A DNA stretch of 64,000 nucleotides from LGRD01 sp031382215 (lineage in GTDB: Bacteria; Pseudomonadota; Gammaproteobacteria; Burkholderiales; Burkholderiaceae_C): assembly GCA_031382215.1 (NCBI GenBank), contig JANMYQ010000193.1:50427-114426 (forward strand). Reading direction: 5' to 3'. The notes beneath the pieces were generated by a model that was not told where the DNA came from, did not search any database, and worked only from the letters and a program-made list of their open reading frames with translations. The position numbers were made by a program, and so were the translations under genes. Positions 17,682 through 26,173 of the stretch are shown one piece after another (the first letter of the stretch is position 1; every line of letters starts with the position of its first letter).

Positions 17682-19504
17682 AGCAGATCGAATCCGTCAA
17701 CGACTTCGTCATCAAGTTCGCCAACGTCAACGGTTCGGGCTCGGCCTCGGCCAACGAACTGTTCGCGAAGGCGGTGCTGCGCATGGGCGTGCCGGTGAGC
17801 CCGCGCAACATCTTCCCAAGCAACATCCAGGGCCTGCCGACCTGGTACGAAGCGCGCGTGTGCGAGAAGGGTTACGCCGGCCGGCGCGGCGGCGTGGACA
17901 TGATGGTGGCGATGAACCCGCAGACCTGGGACGCCGACATGGCCGAGATCAGCCCCGGCGGTTACCTCTTCTACGACAGCACGCGGCCGATCCCGCCCGA
18001 TCGCTTTCCGGAAGGTGTGCAGATCATCGGCGTGCCACTGACCGAGATCGCCAACGAGGCGTATGCCGACCCGCGCCAGCGCCAGCTCTTCAAGAACATC
18101 ATCTACGTCGGCGCGCTGTCGGTGCTGCTCGACATGGACGTGGCCGTCTTCGAACGCCTGTTCGCCGAACAGTACAAAGGCAAGGAGCGGCTGCTCGGCG
18201 CCAACGTGCAGGCGCTGAATCTGGGGCGCGACTACGTGCAGCGCTACATCAAGGCGCCGCTGGGCATCCGCGTGCGGCGGGCCGACAAGGTGGGCAACCA
18301 GATCTTCGTCGACGGCAACAGCGCCGCCGCACTGGGCTGTCTGTACGGCGGCGCCACGGTGGCGGCGTGGTACCCGATCACGCCATCGTCGTCGGTGCCC
18401 GAGGCGTTCGAGAAGTACTGCCAGAAGTTCCGCGTCGACCCGGCCACCGGCCAGCACCGCTTTGCAATCGTGCAGGCCGAAGACGAGATCGCGTCGATCG
18501 GCATGGTCGTCGGCGCCGGCTGGAACGGCGCACGCGCCTTCACCGCCACCTCGGGCCCGGGCATTTCTCTGATGACCGAGTTCATCGGCCTGGCCTACTT
18601 TGCCGAGATCCCGGTGACCATCATCAACGTGCAGCGCGGCGGGCCTTCTACCGGCATGCCCACGCGCACGCAGCAGTCCGACCTGCTGGCCTGCGCTTAC
18701 GCATCGCACGGCGACACCAAGCACGTGCTGCTGTTGCCGCAAGACCCGCACGAATGTTTTGAACACGCGGCCGCTGCGCTCGACCTGGCGGACCGGCTGC
18801 AGACACCGGTCTTCGTGATGACCGACCTGGACATCGGCATGAACCAGCGCCTGAGCCAACCCTTCGAGTGGGACGACGCTCGCCGCTTCGACCAGGGCAA
18901 GGTCATGACGGCCCAGGAACTCGAAGCCGGCAAGGACTTCGGTCGCTACAAAGACGTCGACGGCGACGGCATTCCCTGGCGCACGCTCCCCGGCACGCAC
19001 GCCAAGAAGGGCGCGTTCTTCACCCGCGGCACCACACGCGACCCGTACGCGCGCTACTCCGAGCGCGGGCCCGACTACATCTACAACATGGAGCGGCTGC
19101 TGCGCAAGTTCCGCACCGCGGCCGAGCTGGTGCCGGCGCCGGTGCAACGCAAGGCGGCGCAGGCGACAAGGGTGGGCGTGATCTATTTCGGCTCCACCAG
19201 CCCGGCCATGCAAGAGGCGCTCGATGTGCTCGAGGCCGAAGGCATCCACATCGACGCGCTGCGCCTGCGCGCGTTCCCGTTCTCGCAGGCGGTGCCCGAC
19301 TTCATCGCCGCACACGCCAAGGTGTTCGTGGTGGAACAGAACCGCGACGGCCAGATGCACTCGCTGCTCGTCAATGAGCTCGACATCGACCCCGCCCGCA
19401 TGGTGCGCGTGCTGCACTACGACGGCACGCCGATCACCGCGCGCTTCATTGCCGGCGCCATTCGCAAGAACATCGTGTGGCAGAAAGAGACGGAATCCGC
19501 ATGA
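17678..19504 (+). CDS. 2-oxoacid:acceptor oxidoreductase, fused gamma-alpha subunit (KorA-like)
   Basis: 608 residues. Residues ~10-190 form the gamma domain ('NGSGSASANELFAKAVLRMG', 'GRRGGVDMMVAMNP'); residues ~205-600 form the alpha (pyrimidine-binding) part with YPITPSSS at 232-239, 'AEDEIASIGMVVGAGWNGARAFTATSGPG' and 'QRGGPSTGMPTRTQQSDL'. Enzymes of this family cleave 2-oxoacid plus CoA to acyl-CoA and CO2 with thiamine diphosphate, passing electrons to ferredoxin or, with a flavoprotein, NAD(P)+. The gamma-alpha fusion with separate beta subunit is the arrangement annotated as 2-oxoglutarate/2-oxoacid oxidoreductase (KorAB). Overlaps both neighbours by 4 bp. 2-oxoglutarate is the best guess for substrate, unproven. 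Confidence 0.88.
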   Translation: MKQIESVNDFVIKFANVNGSGSASANELFAKAVLRMGVPVSPRNIFPSNIQGLPTWYEARVCEKGYAGRRGGVDMMVAMNPQTWDADMAEISPGGYLFYDSTRPIPPDRFPEGVQIIGVPLTEIANEAYADPRQRQLFKNIIYVGALSVLLDMDVAVFERLFAEQYKGKERLLGANVQALNLGRDYVQRYIKAPLGIRVRRADKVGNQIFVDGNSAAALGCLYGGATVAAWYPITPSSSVPEAFEKYCQKFRVDPATGQHRFAIVQAEDEIASIGMVVGAGWNGARAFTATSGPGISLMTEFIGLAYFAEIPVTIINVQRGGPSTGMPTRTQQSDLLACAYASHGDTKHVLLLPQDPHECFEHAAAALDLADRLQTPVFVMTDLDIGMNQRLSQPFEWDDARRFDQGKVMTAQELEAGKDFGRYKDVDGDGIPWRTLPGTHAKKGAFFTRGTTRDPYARYSERGPDYIYNMERLLRKFRTAAELVPAPVQRKAAQATRVGVIYFGSTSPAMQEALDVLEAEGIHIDALRLRAFPFSQAVPDFIAAHAKVFVVEQNRDGQMHSLLVNELDIDPARMVRVLHYDGTPITARFIAGAIRKNIVWQKETESA

Positions 19505-20556
19505 CCTTCATTGCAAAACCGAAGCTGCACCACCCGACGCTCAACGTCAACAAGGTCGGTTACACCCGGCGCGACTACGAAGGCCGCATCTCCACCTTGT
19601 GCGCCGGCTGCGGGCACGACTCGATCTCGGCCGCGATCATCCAGGCCTGCTGGGAGCTCGACATCGAGCCGCACCGCGTGGCCAAGCTCTCGGGCATCGG
19701 CTGCAGCTCGAAAACGCCCGACTACTTTCTCGGCGCGAGCCACGGCTTCAACACCGTGCACGGCCGCATGCCGTCGGTGCTGACCGGCGCGAACCTGGCG
19801 AATCGCTCGCTGCTGTACCTGGGCGTGTCGGGCGACGGCGACTCGGCTTCGATCGGCCTGGGCCAGTTCGCCAACGCGATGCGGCGCGGCGTGCGCATGG
19901 CCTACATCGTCGAGAACAACGGCGTCTACGGGCTGACCAAGGGGCAGTTCTCGGCCACCGCCGACCGCGGCTCCAAGATCAAGAAGGGCGTGATCAACAG
20001 CGACTCGCCGGTCGATCTGGTGGGCATTGCGCTGCAACTCGGCGCGACCTACGTGGCGCGCAGCTTCTCGGGCGACAAGGCGCAACTCGTGCCGCTGATC
20101 AAGGGGGCGATGGCGCATGGCGGCGCCGCCTTCATCGACGTGATCAGCCCGTGCGTGACCTTCAACAACCACGGCGGCAGCACCAAGAGCTACGACTACG
20201 TGCGCCAGCACAACGAGGCGGTGAGCCGCATCGACTTCATCTCGCCCGGCGAAGAGATCACGGCCGTGTACGGCGAAGGCGAAGTGATCGACGTGCCGCA
20301 GCACGACGGCTCGGTGGTGCGCCTGCGCAAGCTGCATGAAGCTTACGACCCGACCGACCGCTGGGCCGCCATGAGCTACATGCAGCAGCACGCCGCGCGC
20401 GGCGAGGTCGTCACCGGGTTGCTCTACCTCGACGCGCTGGCCACCGACCTGCACACCTCGCTGAACACCTGCGCTGCGCCGCTCAATTCGCTCCATGAAG
20501 CGCAGCTGTGCCCTGGCGCCGCGGCACTGGAAAAGATCAACGCCGGTCTGCGCTGA
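19501..20556 (+). CDS. 2-oxoacid:acceptor oxidoreductase, beta subunit (KorB-like)
   Basis: 351 residues; the thiamine-diphosphate-binding half of the enzyme. The motif runs from GDGD (111-114) to ENN (138-140). Cys34, Cys37 (CAGCGH), Cys68 (GIGCSS) and Cys218 (ISPCVTF) match the ligands of the single [4Fe-4S] cluster in beta subunits. The C-terminal ~90 residues (after 'LRKLHEAYDPTDR') extend past the usual core and end in a region with three cysteines (NTCAAP, AQLCPG). ATG 19501 overlaps the alpha-subunit stop (ATGA). Last of the three coupled genes. Confidence 0.9.
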   Translation: MTFIAKPKLHHPTLNVNKVGYTRRDYEGRISTLCAGCGHDSISAAIIQACWELDIEPHRVAKLSGIGCSSKTPDYFLGASHGFNTVHGRMPSVLTGANLANRSLLYLGVSGDGDSASIGLGQFANAMRRGVRMAYIVENNGVYGLTKGQFSATADRGSKIKKGVINSDSPVDLVGIALQLGATYVARSFSGDKAQLVPLIKGAMAHGGAAFIDVISPCVTFNNHGGSTKSYDYVRQHNEAVSRIDFISPGEEITAVYGEGEVIDVPQHDGSVVRLRKLHEAYDPTDRWAAMSYMQQHAARGEVVTGLLYLDALATDLHTSLNTCAAPLNSLHEAQLCPGAAALEKINAGLR

Positions 20557-20611
20557 GAAGCGCACGGCCGTTTCGTCACGTCGCTTGGAAAACTGGAGAA
20601 GGAGACACACC

Positions 20612-21052
20612 ATGTCCGAACGCACGGTATTCCAGGCAATGTCACGCGGCCAGGTCACCAGCGTGGGGCCAGCCGCCACGGTCTTCGAGGCGGCCTGCGT
20701 GATGACCAGCGCCAACTGCGGCAGCGTGCTGATCGTCGACACCGCCGGCACCATGCTTGGCATCTTGACCGAGCGCGACCTGATGACGCGCGTGCTGGCC
20801 AAGGCGGTCGACCCGGCCAAGACAGCGGTCAGCAAGATGATGACGCCCAACCCGCGCTGCGTGACCCCCGAGACCAAGGTGGCCGATGCGGTGCTGATCA
20901 TGCTGGAGCGCGGCTTTCGCCACCTGCCCATCGTCGCCGAGGGCGGCAAGATCCTGGGCGTGTTCTCGGCCCGCGACGCGTTGCCGCGCGAGGTGAACAC
21001 CGCCGTCGGGCTGGCCGAGTTCAACGAGCAGGTGAACGACGCGCTGGGGTGA
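20612..21052 (+). CDS. Tandem CBS-domain protein
   Basis: 146 residues consisting of little but two CBS motifs (about 8-65 and 76-133), with the characteristic 'LIVDTAGTMLGILTERDLM' and 'LPIVAEGGKILGVFSARD' endings. CBS pairs bind adenine nucleotides (AMP, ATP, NADH, SAM) and act as energy or redox sensors. It starts 55 bp after the beta subunit with a strong GGAGAAGGAGA ribosome-binding site and no terminator between, so it is probably in the kor-like operon and may tune it or an unlinked partner. Ligand unknown. Confidence 0.87.
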   Translation: MSERTVFQAMSRGQVTSVGPAATVFEAACVMTSANCGSVLIVDTAGTMLGILTERDLMTRVLAKAVDPAKTAVSKMMTPNPRCVTPETKVADAVLIMLERGFRHLPIVAEGGKILGVFSARDALPREVNTAVGLAEFNEQVNDALG

Positions 21053-21069
21053 GCGCGCCGCGGCCCGCT

Positions 21070-21370
21070 CTACTCTTGCTCAGGCACCGCCGCCGTGGCG
21101 ACCACGAACTCGGCCGGAATGCGGTAGCTGCTGCCGAACCGCCACGGCTCGATGACACGCAGGTAGTTCTCTCGCACGCGAGCGCGCGTCGGCGCATCGA
21201 AGCGCGACCAGGCCAGCGCCACCGGGCCACCCACCAAAGCGGCGTCGCAGGCCGCGCCGGCGTCCTGGTAGTCCAGGGTCATCGTGATGCGGCGCTGAGT
21301 GCCGGGGGTGAGGCCGGCGTCGGCACACAGGCGCGCCAGCGCGTCGTGCTGGCCGAGGTGAAAGAACAGC
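21070..21370 (-). pseudogene. C-terminal fragment of a class I SAM-dependent methyltransferase
   Basis: Read leftward from about 21370, the frame gives PLFFHLGQHDALARLCADAGL, then 'VALAWSRFDAPTRARVRENYLRVIEPW' and 'YRIPAEFVVATA', the C-terminal third of a UbiE-like methyltransferase (the last strands and helix). The SAM-binding N-terminal two thirds, with the GxGxG loop, are absent: just upstream the sequence changes to an unrelated membrane-protein fragment. About 100 codons remain, so it cannot be an active methyltransferase. Family identity is inferred from remembered sequence pattern. Confidence 0.65.
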
Positions 21371-21379
21371 GGGCGGCAA

Positions 21380-21710
21380 CCCTTACTGCTTCCTCGGCGG
21401 CGGCGTGCTTGATCTGAGCATCCGCAGACTCTTGTAGAGCCCGGCTCGTCTCAAGCAACTCCTCCTTCTGGAGCAGAACTGACCGCGTCAACCAATAGAA
21501 GGCAGAGTAGGCGACGAGTGGATTCAGCAGCCCCCCAATGAAGTCTCCGAACTCTCCCCAAGCGGTTGTGCTCTTGGAAAGAGACTGCGACTAGACCCAG
21601 AAGAACCACAGGAAATACGCACCCAACGCAATGATCATCACTGCGGTTACAAGGCGAACCGTGCGCGAAACCGAGAGCTCAAGCGATTGGAGATCAGTTC
21701 TTTTGGTCAT
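21380..21710 (-). pseudogene. Broken membrane / coiled-coil protein (phage abortive-infection-like family), in-frame stop and lost 3' end
   Basis: From ATG 21710 the frame reads MTKRTDLQSLELSVSRTVRL, a membrane helix (VTAVMIIALGAYFLWFFWV), then TAG at 21593-21591 (codon 40). After the stop the same frame continues cleanly as 'TTAWGEFGDFIGGLLNPLVA', a second helix and a coiled coil 'LLQKEELLETSRALQESADA', then runs into the methyltransferase fragment. The two-helix 'W..FGDFxGGxLNP' plus coiled-coil opening is that of large proteins often labelled putative phage abortive infection proteins. GC content is visibly lower than the surroundings, suggesting transfer. Start and stop codon both argue that it is dead. 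Confidence 0.65.
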
Positions 21711-21734
21711 GATGCGCGGCGCAAATGCTGCAAC

Positions 21735-22760
21735 CTAACCCCGCCGCACCTTGACCGTGTAGCTGCCCTTGCCGCTCGCCTTGTTGTAATGCCGCACCTG
21801 CACGTAGTACAGGCCCGGCACGAGGTCGCCGCGGATCAGCGCGTTGGTGTCCACGCCGCTGTCGTCGTCTTCGGCGATCAGCGCGGTGGGGCTGTTCGGG
21901 CCGAAGAGTTTCATCACCACGTCGGTCGGCCCGCGCGTGTCGACGATGTGCGTGCCGCCGGTGGTGACGGTGAACTTGAACAGGTCTTCTTCGCCGGCCT
22001 TGCCGATCGTGGCCGAGGTGCGGCGGGCGGCGCCGACCTTGATCTCTTTCGCGTCCACCACCGTCGGCGCGGTCTTGGGGTAGGCCTTGGCGCTGGCGAT
22101 GTAGGCCTTGTCGGTGGCCGAAAGCACCTCGTTCTCTTCGGTGCCGACACCGCTCTTGACCCAGCTGCCGGGGAAGAAGTACAGCATGATCGAGTCGGGG
22201 TCGAAGCTCGTGCCGTTGATCTGGTCGACGCTGTATTTGTTGAGCACGTTGTGGCGGATCATCGGCTCGGTCCAATTGTTCGGCGGCCCTGACAGGTCGC
22301 GAATGACGACGGCCTCGTTCCACTCGATGCCGCCGGCCGGGTTCTGGTGTTCGTGTGCCAGGCCGATGGCGTGACCGAATTCATGGCCCGCGGTGCCGCC
22401 GTCCATGAAGCCGAGGTTCATCGTCGGCTGGTCGAGCGGGATGCCGCGGTTGTCGGTGCCCACGTACGACCACGCGCCGTCACCGCTGTCGAAGCTGACG
22501 CGGATCTCGGCGTCGGGTGCGTTGTTGAAGTTGAACGTCAGGTTGGCGAACTGCGTCCACCACAGCGCCTGCTCTTTCGCCTTGGCGTGCTGCGCGGCCG
22601 TGCCGCCGATGAAGCGCACGCGCAAGGTGGTGCCATTCATCCACAACTTGCCGATCGGGATAATGGCGCGCGTGGCGCCGCCCCGCCGCACGGTGGACTG
22701 GAACTTCATCATGTCCGCGGGCAGCGGGCGTTGAACGCAGACGTGAGGGTGGGTGGCCAT
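21735..22760 (-). CDS. Metzincin-type zinc metalloprotease with C-terminal pre-peptidase (PPC) domain
   Basis: 341 residues. The catalytic domain (about 30-225) has HEFGHAIGLAHEH at 126-138: zinc ligands His126, His130 and His136 with catalytic Glu127, in the HExxHxxGxxHE form of astacin/matrixin-like enzymes, and a Met-turn candidate at Met192 (DSIMLYFF). Residues ~240-341 form a beta-sandwich of the PPC type ('EEDLFKFTVTTGGTHIVDT', 'LVPGLYYVQVRHYN') usually found on secreted proteases. No signal peptide is visible at the annotated ATG, although such enzymes normally act outside the cell; export by a leaderless route or an intracellular role are both possible. Substrate unknown. Confidence 0.85.
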   Translation of the reverse strand: MATHPHVCVQRPLPADMMKFQSTVRRGGATRAIIPIGKLWMNGTTLRVRFIGGTAAQHAKAKEQALWWTQFANLTFNFNNAPDAEIRVSFDSGDGAWSYVGTDNRGIPLDQPTMNLGFMDGGTAGHEFGHAIGLAHEHQNPAGGIEWNEAVVIRDLSGPPNNWTEPMIRHNVLNKYSVDQINGTSFDPDSIMLYFFPGSWVKSGVGTEENEVLSATDKAYIASAKAYPKTAPTVVDAKEIKVGAARRTSATIGKAGEEDLFKFTVTTGGTHIVDTRGPTDVVMKLFGPNSPTALIAEDDDSGVDTNALIRGDLVPGLYYVQVRHYNKASGKGSYTVKVRRG

Positions 22761-22888
22761 GTTGCTCTCCTGATGAAGGATCGGTTGGATCGGTCAGGAT
22801 AGCCAGCGACTGCGGGCTTGTCACCCCCACACGCCCGCAACATTGACGGCGAATGATCGCGGCTGACGGCGATCGACAGCGCGGCGGC

Positions 22889-24121
22889 TCACTCACGTGC
22901 GGCGAGCCGGCGCATGGCGCCGAGTTCGCCATCGGCCTCTACGCTGCGGAGGTAGTCCACGCTTCGGCGCAATGCCGCACACGTCGGCTGGTCCGGGTCG
23001 ACGCCGGCATCGGCCACCTTTTGTGACAGTGTCGCGAACTCGGCCTGCATCGCGTCGGTGCGTTCGGACAGCCAGCCGACGCGCTTGCCGATGCTGGCGC
23101 CGAAACTGCGGTCCAGCAGCGTGTCGGAGTGTTCGGCCAGCAGCTCGGCAATCCGGCCGCAGGTTTCGCGCCGGTTCGTGTCTGCCAGGGCTTCGGCCTT
23201 GCAGAACGGCGAGATCGTCTGGTAGCTCGGAATGACCCAGGTCGCCTCGACGCCGATGACCGACACGATCAGCTCGTACGTTGCTTTCAGCGCTGGCGCA
23301 TCGGCGGGCGCATGGGCCAGCACCAGGCCGGGCAGTTCGCCCCAGCCGTGGCGGCTGTGGCGCGCCTGGGCGATCTGGTGCATGGCCTCGTTCAGCGCGG
23401 CAACATCGCCCTGGGCTTGCGCCGCGGCGGCGACAAAGGCCCAAGGCACCGCATTGCCGGGGTCGAGCCGGGCCCACTGCGCGGCCGTGATCAGCTGGCA
23501 CGCCCCGCCGCGTTGGGTGTGGGTGTTAGGGCCGCTGCAGGCATGGAATGCGATGGCGTAAACGCGTGGATCGGTGCTGCTGGCCGCCAGGCGGGCCACG
23601 GCGTCAAACGGGCCGGCCGATTCGGCATCGGGCATGGCCATCGAGGGCCGGCCGGCCGGCGTTGCCGGTGGAGGAATCGGAATGCAGTTCCTCGCTTCGC
23701 ACGGCGCCACCGGATTGTCTTTGCGAACCGTTTCGAGCTCGGCGATAAGCGGCTTCAACACCAGGCCAGCAGCGCGGGCACGCGGGTCGGCGCTGGTCTG
23801 CATCGCCGCCAGGGTTTGCTCGAGCACCTGCGCGGCACGCGCTTCACCGGCCGCGTTGCTTGCCTCAGGCAACGGCGCCGATGCGGCTCGCGCGGGCTCG
23901 ATGCCGCAGGCACCACCGCTCTCGGCATCGGACGGCAGGTGGGCAGCGGCCGAGGGCGCGGGCAGCGGCACGGACGCGACAGACGGTCGCCCTCCCCGCC
24001 CCGAATCCGCAGGGCCGACGGCGGCCTGTTCCGGCCCACCCTGGAGTGACCCGCGAAACCAGAACCACGCCGAAGCCACCAGGCTCGCAACCAGCACGGC
24101 GGCCCAGACGGCTCGCTTCAC
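22889..24121 (-). CDS. Membrane-anchored periplasmic protein of unknown function, coupled to the LytTR operon
   Basis: Not assigned to a family. 410 residues from GTG 24121, which lies 4 bp after the response-regulator stop. One N-terminal membrane helix (AVWAAVLVASLVASAWFWF) is followed by an Ala/Pro/Ser-rich linker (to about 110) and a largely helical domain with paired cysteines (PCEARNCIPIPP; ACSGPNTHTQRGGACQL; FCKAEAL; RETCGRI), suggesting disulfides and a periplasmic location. Helical repeats such as 'NAVPWAFVAAAAQAQGDVAALNEAMHQIAQA' resemble TPR/Sel1-like packing. Being last in a kinase-regulator operon, it could be a target or accessory sensor. Confidence 0.7.
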   Translation of the reverse strand: MKRAVWAAVLVASLVASAWFWFRGSLQGGPEQAAVGPADSGRGGRPSVASVPLPAPSAAAHLPSDAESGGACGIEPARAASAPLPEASNAAGEARAAQVLEQTLAAMQTSADPRARAAGLVLKPLIAELETVRKDNPVAPCEARNCIPIPPPATPAGRPSMAMPDAESAGPFDAVARLAASSTDPRVYAIAFHACSGPNTHTQRGGACQLITAAQWARLDPGNAVPWAFVAAAAQAQGDVAALNEAMHQIAQARHSRHGWGELPGLVLAHAPADAPALKATYELIVSVIGVEATWVIPSYQTISPFCKAEALADTNRRETCGRIAELLAEHSDTLLDRSFGASIGKRVGWLSERTDAMQAEFATLSQKVADAGVDPDQPTCAALRRSVDYLRSVEADGELGAMRRLAARE

Positions 24122-24125
24122 GCCC

Positions 24126-24896
24126 TCAGCGCCCCGCCGCCACCAGCGCCTCGCGCACCGCCGCCACCTGGCGCCGCGACACCGCCAGCCATTCGTCCAC
24201 CGGGGCCATGCACACGGCCCAACTTTCACCGCCCTCTTCGTCGCCCTCGCCCGGCATCACACGGCGCTGCAGTGCGCGCACCGCCGTGCGTGCGACGAGT
24301 GCGTTGCGGTGCACGCGCAAGAAGCGATCGCCAAGCCGCTCCTGAAGGTCCGACAGCGACTCGTCGAGCACATGGCTGCGATCGGCGGTACGCAGGGTCA
24401 CGTACTTCAGCTCGGCCTTCAGGTACAGCACCTCGGAAAGCGGCACGCGCACCACCCGCCCACGGTCGCTCACGACGATGACGGGCTGGTCTTCGGCCGG
24501 TGCGCTCGGTGCAGCGGGCGCGAGCGCCTGGCGCTGCGCCACGCGTTGCAGCGCCGCGTGCAGGCGTTCGCGCCGGACCGGCTTGGTGAGGTAGTCCACC
24601 ACGTCCAGGTCGAAGGCCTTCAGTGCGTGCTGGGCGTGCGCGGTGACGAACACCACCGCCGGCGCATCGGGCCGGCCACGCAGTTCGGCGGCCAGTTGCG
24701 TGCCGTCGCGGCCGGGCATCGCAATGTCCAGCAGCACCACGTCGCAACTGTGCGCGGCCAGCCACACCAGCGCCTGCGGCACGCTCGCCGCCTCGCCGAC
24801 CACGGCGGCCTTCGGCGCCAGGCATTCGTTGACCAGGCCACGCAGCCTGAACCGGGCCAGTTCTTCGTCGTCGACGAGCAGTACACGCAAGCTCAT
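24126..24896 (-). CDS. LytTR-family response regulator (AlgR-like)
   Basis: 256 residues: receiver domain (1-120) with Asp9-Asp10 acidic pocket, phosphorylated Asp57 (LLDIAMPGRDG) and Lys105 (YLTKP), a short Ala/Pro linker, and a LytTR DNA-binding domain (about 138-255; 'VRVPLSEVLYLKAELKYVTLRT', 'RFLRVHRNALV'). In Pseudomonas the homologous AlgR lies between algZ and hemC and controls alginate and type IV pili. Here the kinase gene ends 28 bp upstream and the downstream gene starts within 5 bp, so all three form an operon. Targets in this organism are unknown, though a pilus locus lies 4 kb away. Confidence 0.92.
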   Translation of the reverse strand: MSLRVLLVDDEELARFRLRGLVNECLAPKAAVVGEAASVPQALVWLAAHSCDVVLLDIAMPGRDGTQLAAELRGRPDAPAVVFVTAHAQHALKAFDLDVVDYLTKPVRRERLHAALQRVAQRQALAPAAPSAPAEDQPVIVVSDRGRVVRVPLSEVLYLKAELKYVTLRTADRSHVLDESLSDLQERLGDRFLRVHRNALVARTAVRALQRRVMPGEGDEEGGESWAVCMAPVDEWLAVSRRQVAAVREALVAAGR

Positions 24897-24924
24897 GACC
24901 TCTCCTCAGTTCGCGCCGCGTTCA

Positions 24925-26028
24925 TCAAAGGGGCAACACGATCTGCACCCTGAACATGCCGCCTTCCTGGCGGGTCTCGAAGCTGGCGGCCACGTCGTGC
25001 ATCAGTCGCAGCCGTTCGCGAACGTTGTGCAGTGCCATGCCGTTGCCAGGCCGGGAGCCGCCCTCCGGCACGGTGTTGACGATGGACACCACCACGCGCC
25101 CCAGGGTCACCTTGGTGCGCACGCGGATCGCACCACCTTCGGCCGCCGGCTCCACGCCATGGCGAACCGCGTTTTCGACCAGCGGCTGCAGCAGCAGCGG
25201 CGGCACGGCTGCGCTGCCAGCAGCATCGTCGAGTTCCCACACCACCTTGAGCCGTTCGCCGAAGCGAATCTGCTCGATGGCCAGGTAGCGGCGCGCCAGC
25301 GCCACTTCTTCTTCCAGCGTGGTGGCCGCGCCACTGTCGCTCAGCGCCACGCGGAACAGTTCGGCCAGGTCTTCGAGCAGGCCCTCGGCACGCGCCGGGT
25401 CGAGCCGCACCAGGGTCAGCGCGGTGTTGAGGGTGTTGAACAGGAAGTGCGGGCGAATGCGCGATTGCAGCTCGGCCAGGCGTGCGCTGGTCTCGGCCGG
25501 CAGCGCAGCCTGTGCGCGCATGTGCAGCCACTGGAACATCACCGCGGCCAGGCCGGCGCCGGCCAGCGCGGCAGCGAGCCAATGGCCGCGCATCACGTCG
25601 TCGGGCATCGGGAACCAGGCCAGCAGCGAACCGCCCAGGCCACTCAGCGCGCCCAGCAGCATGGCCGCCACCCATTGCCCGGCCAGCGGCAGCGCGCCGA
25701 GCGGGCGCTTCAGCGCACAGGCCACCAGCAGCCACAACAGCACGGCCGGCAAGGCCAGCGCCGAGCCGGTGGTCAGCAGGCCGATCCAGGCCTGCACGCC
25801 GGTGGCCACGAACATCACGCCGATGGCCACGACCGCGTGCACCAGCAACAAGGCGCGCAAGACCACGCCGACGTGACAGACGTCGAACACCGACACGAGC
25901 TCGGTGGGTTCGGCGCCCGATGCCCCCAGCGGGTCGAGCAGGGTCGGGCCGAAGCCGGTGCTCGGCAGTTCGGACGGGCGCGCGGCCGCTCCGGCCGGGC
26001 CATCGTCGCGAGGCGGTGGCCGGTTCAT
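24925..26028 (-). CDS. LytS/AlgZ-type sensor histidine kinase
   Basis: 367 residues from ATG 26028. Four or so membrane helices (about 55-175, no large extracellular domain) precede the His_kinase domain with His194 in 'RIRPHFLFNTLNTALTLVR', and a HATPase region: N-box 'PLLLQPLVENAVRHGVEP' and G-box 'GNGMALHNVRERL'. Phosphorylates the adjacent LytTR regulator. An in-frame ATG at 26196 would add a long Arg-rich leader overlapping the argH start and is not favoured. Divergent from argH, as algZ is from argH in pseudomonads. Confidence 0.92.
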   Translation of the reverse strand: MNRPPPRDDGPAGAAARPSELPSTGFGPTLLDPLGASGAEPTELVSVFDVCHVGVVLRALLLVHAVVAIGVMFVATGVQAWIGLLTTGSALALPAVLLWLLVACALKRPLGALPLAGQWVAAMLLGALSGLGGSLLAWFPMPDDVMRGHWLAAALAGAGLAAVMFQWLHMRAQAALPAETSARLAELQSRIRPHFLFNTLNTALTLVRLDPARAEGLLEDLAELFRVALSDSGAATTLEEEVALARRYLAIEQIRFGERLKVVWELDDAAGSAAVPPLLLQPLVENAVRHGVEPAAEGGAIRVRTKVTLGRVVVSIVNTVPEGGSRPGNGMALHNVRERLRLMHDVAASFETRQEGGMFRVQIVLPL

Positions 26029-26173
26029 CACCCGGGGCCGCAGGACGGCCCGAACAGGTCGCTCGATAGAATCGCGGGGCTGCGCATCGTGCGCATTGTC
26101 ACCAAACCCGCCCCCGCGCCCCCTCGCGCGCCGGCCCCGGCCCCTGCGTTTTGTGCGCCCGAAATCACACACC

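Noticed and set aside
25904..26173. Upstream extension of the argH frame
   Set aside because: The extra 90 codons run antisense through the kinase start and are Arg/Pro-rich; ArgH proteins begin close to MSSNPLDKKS.
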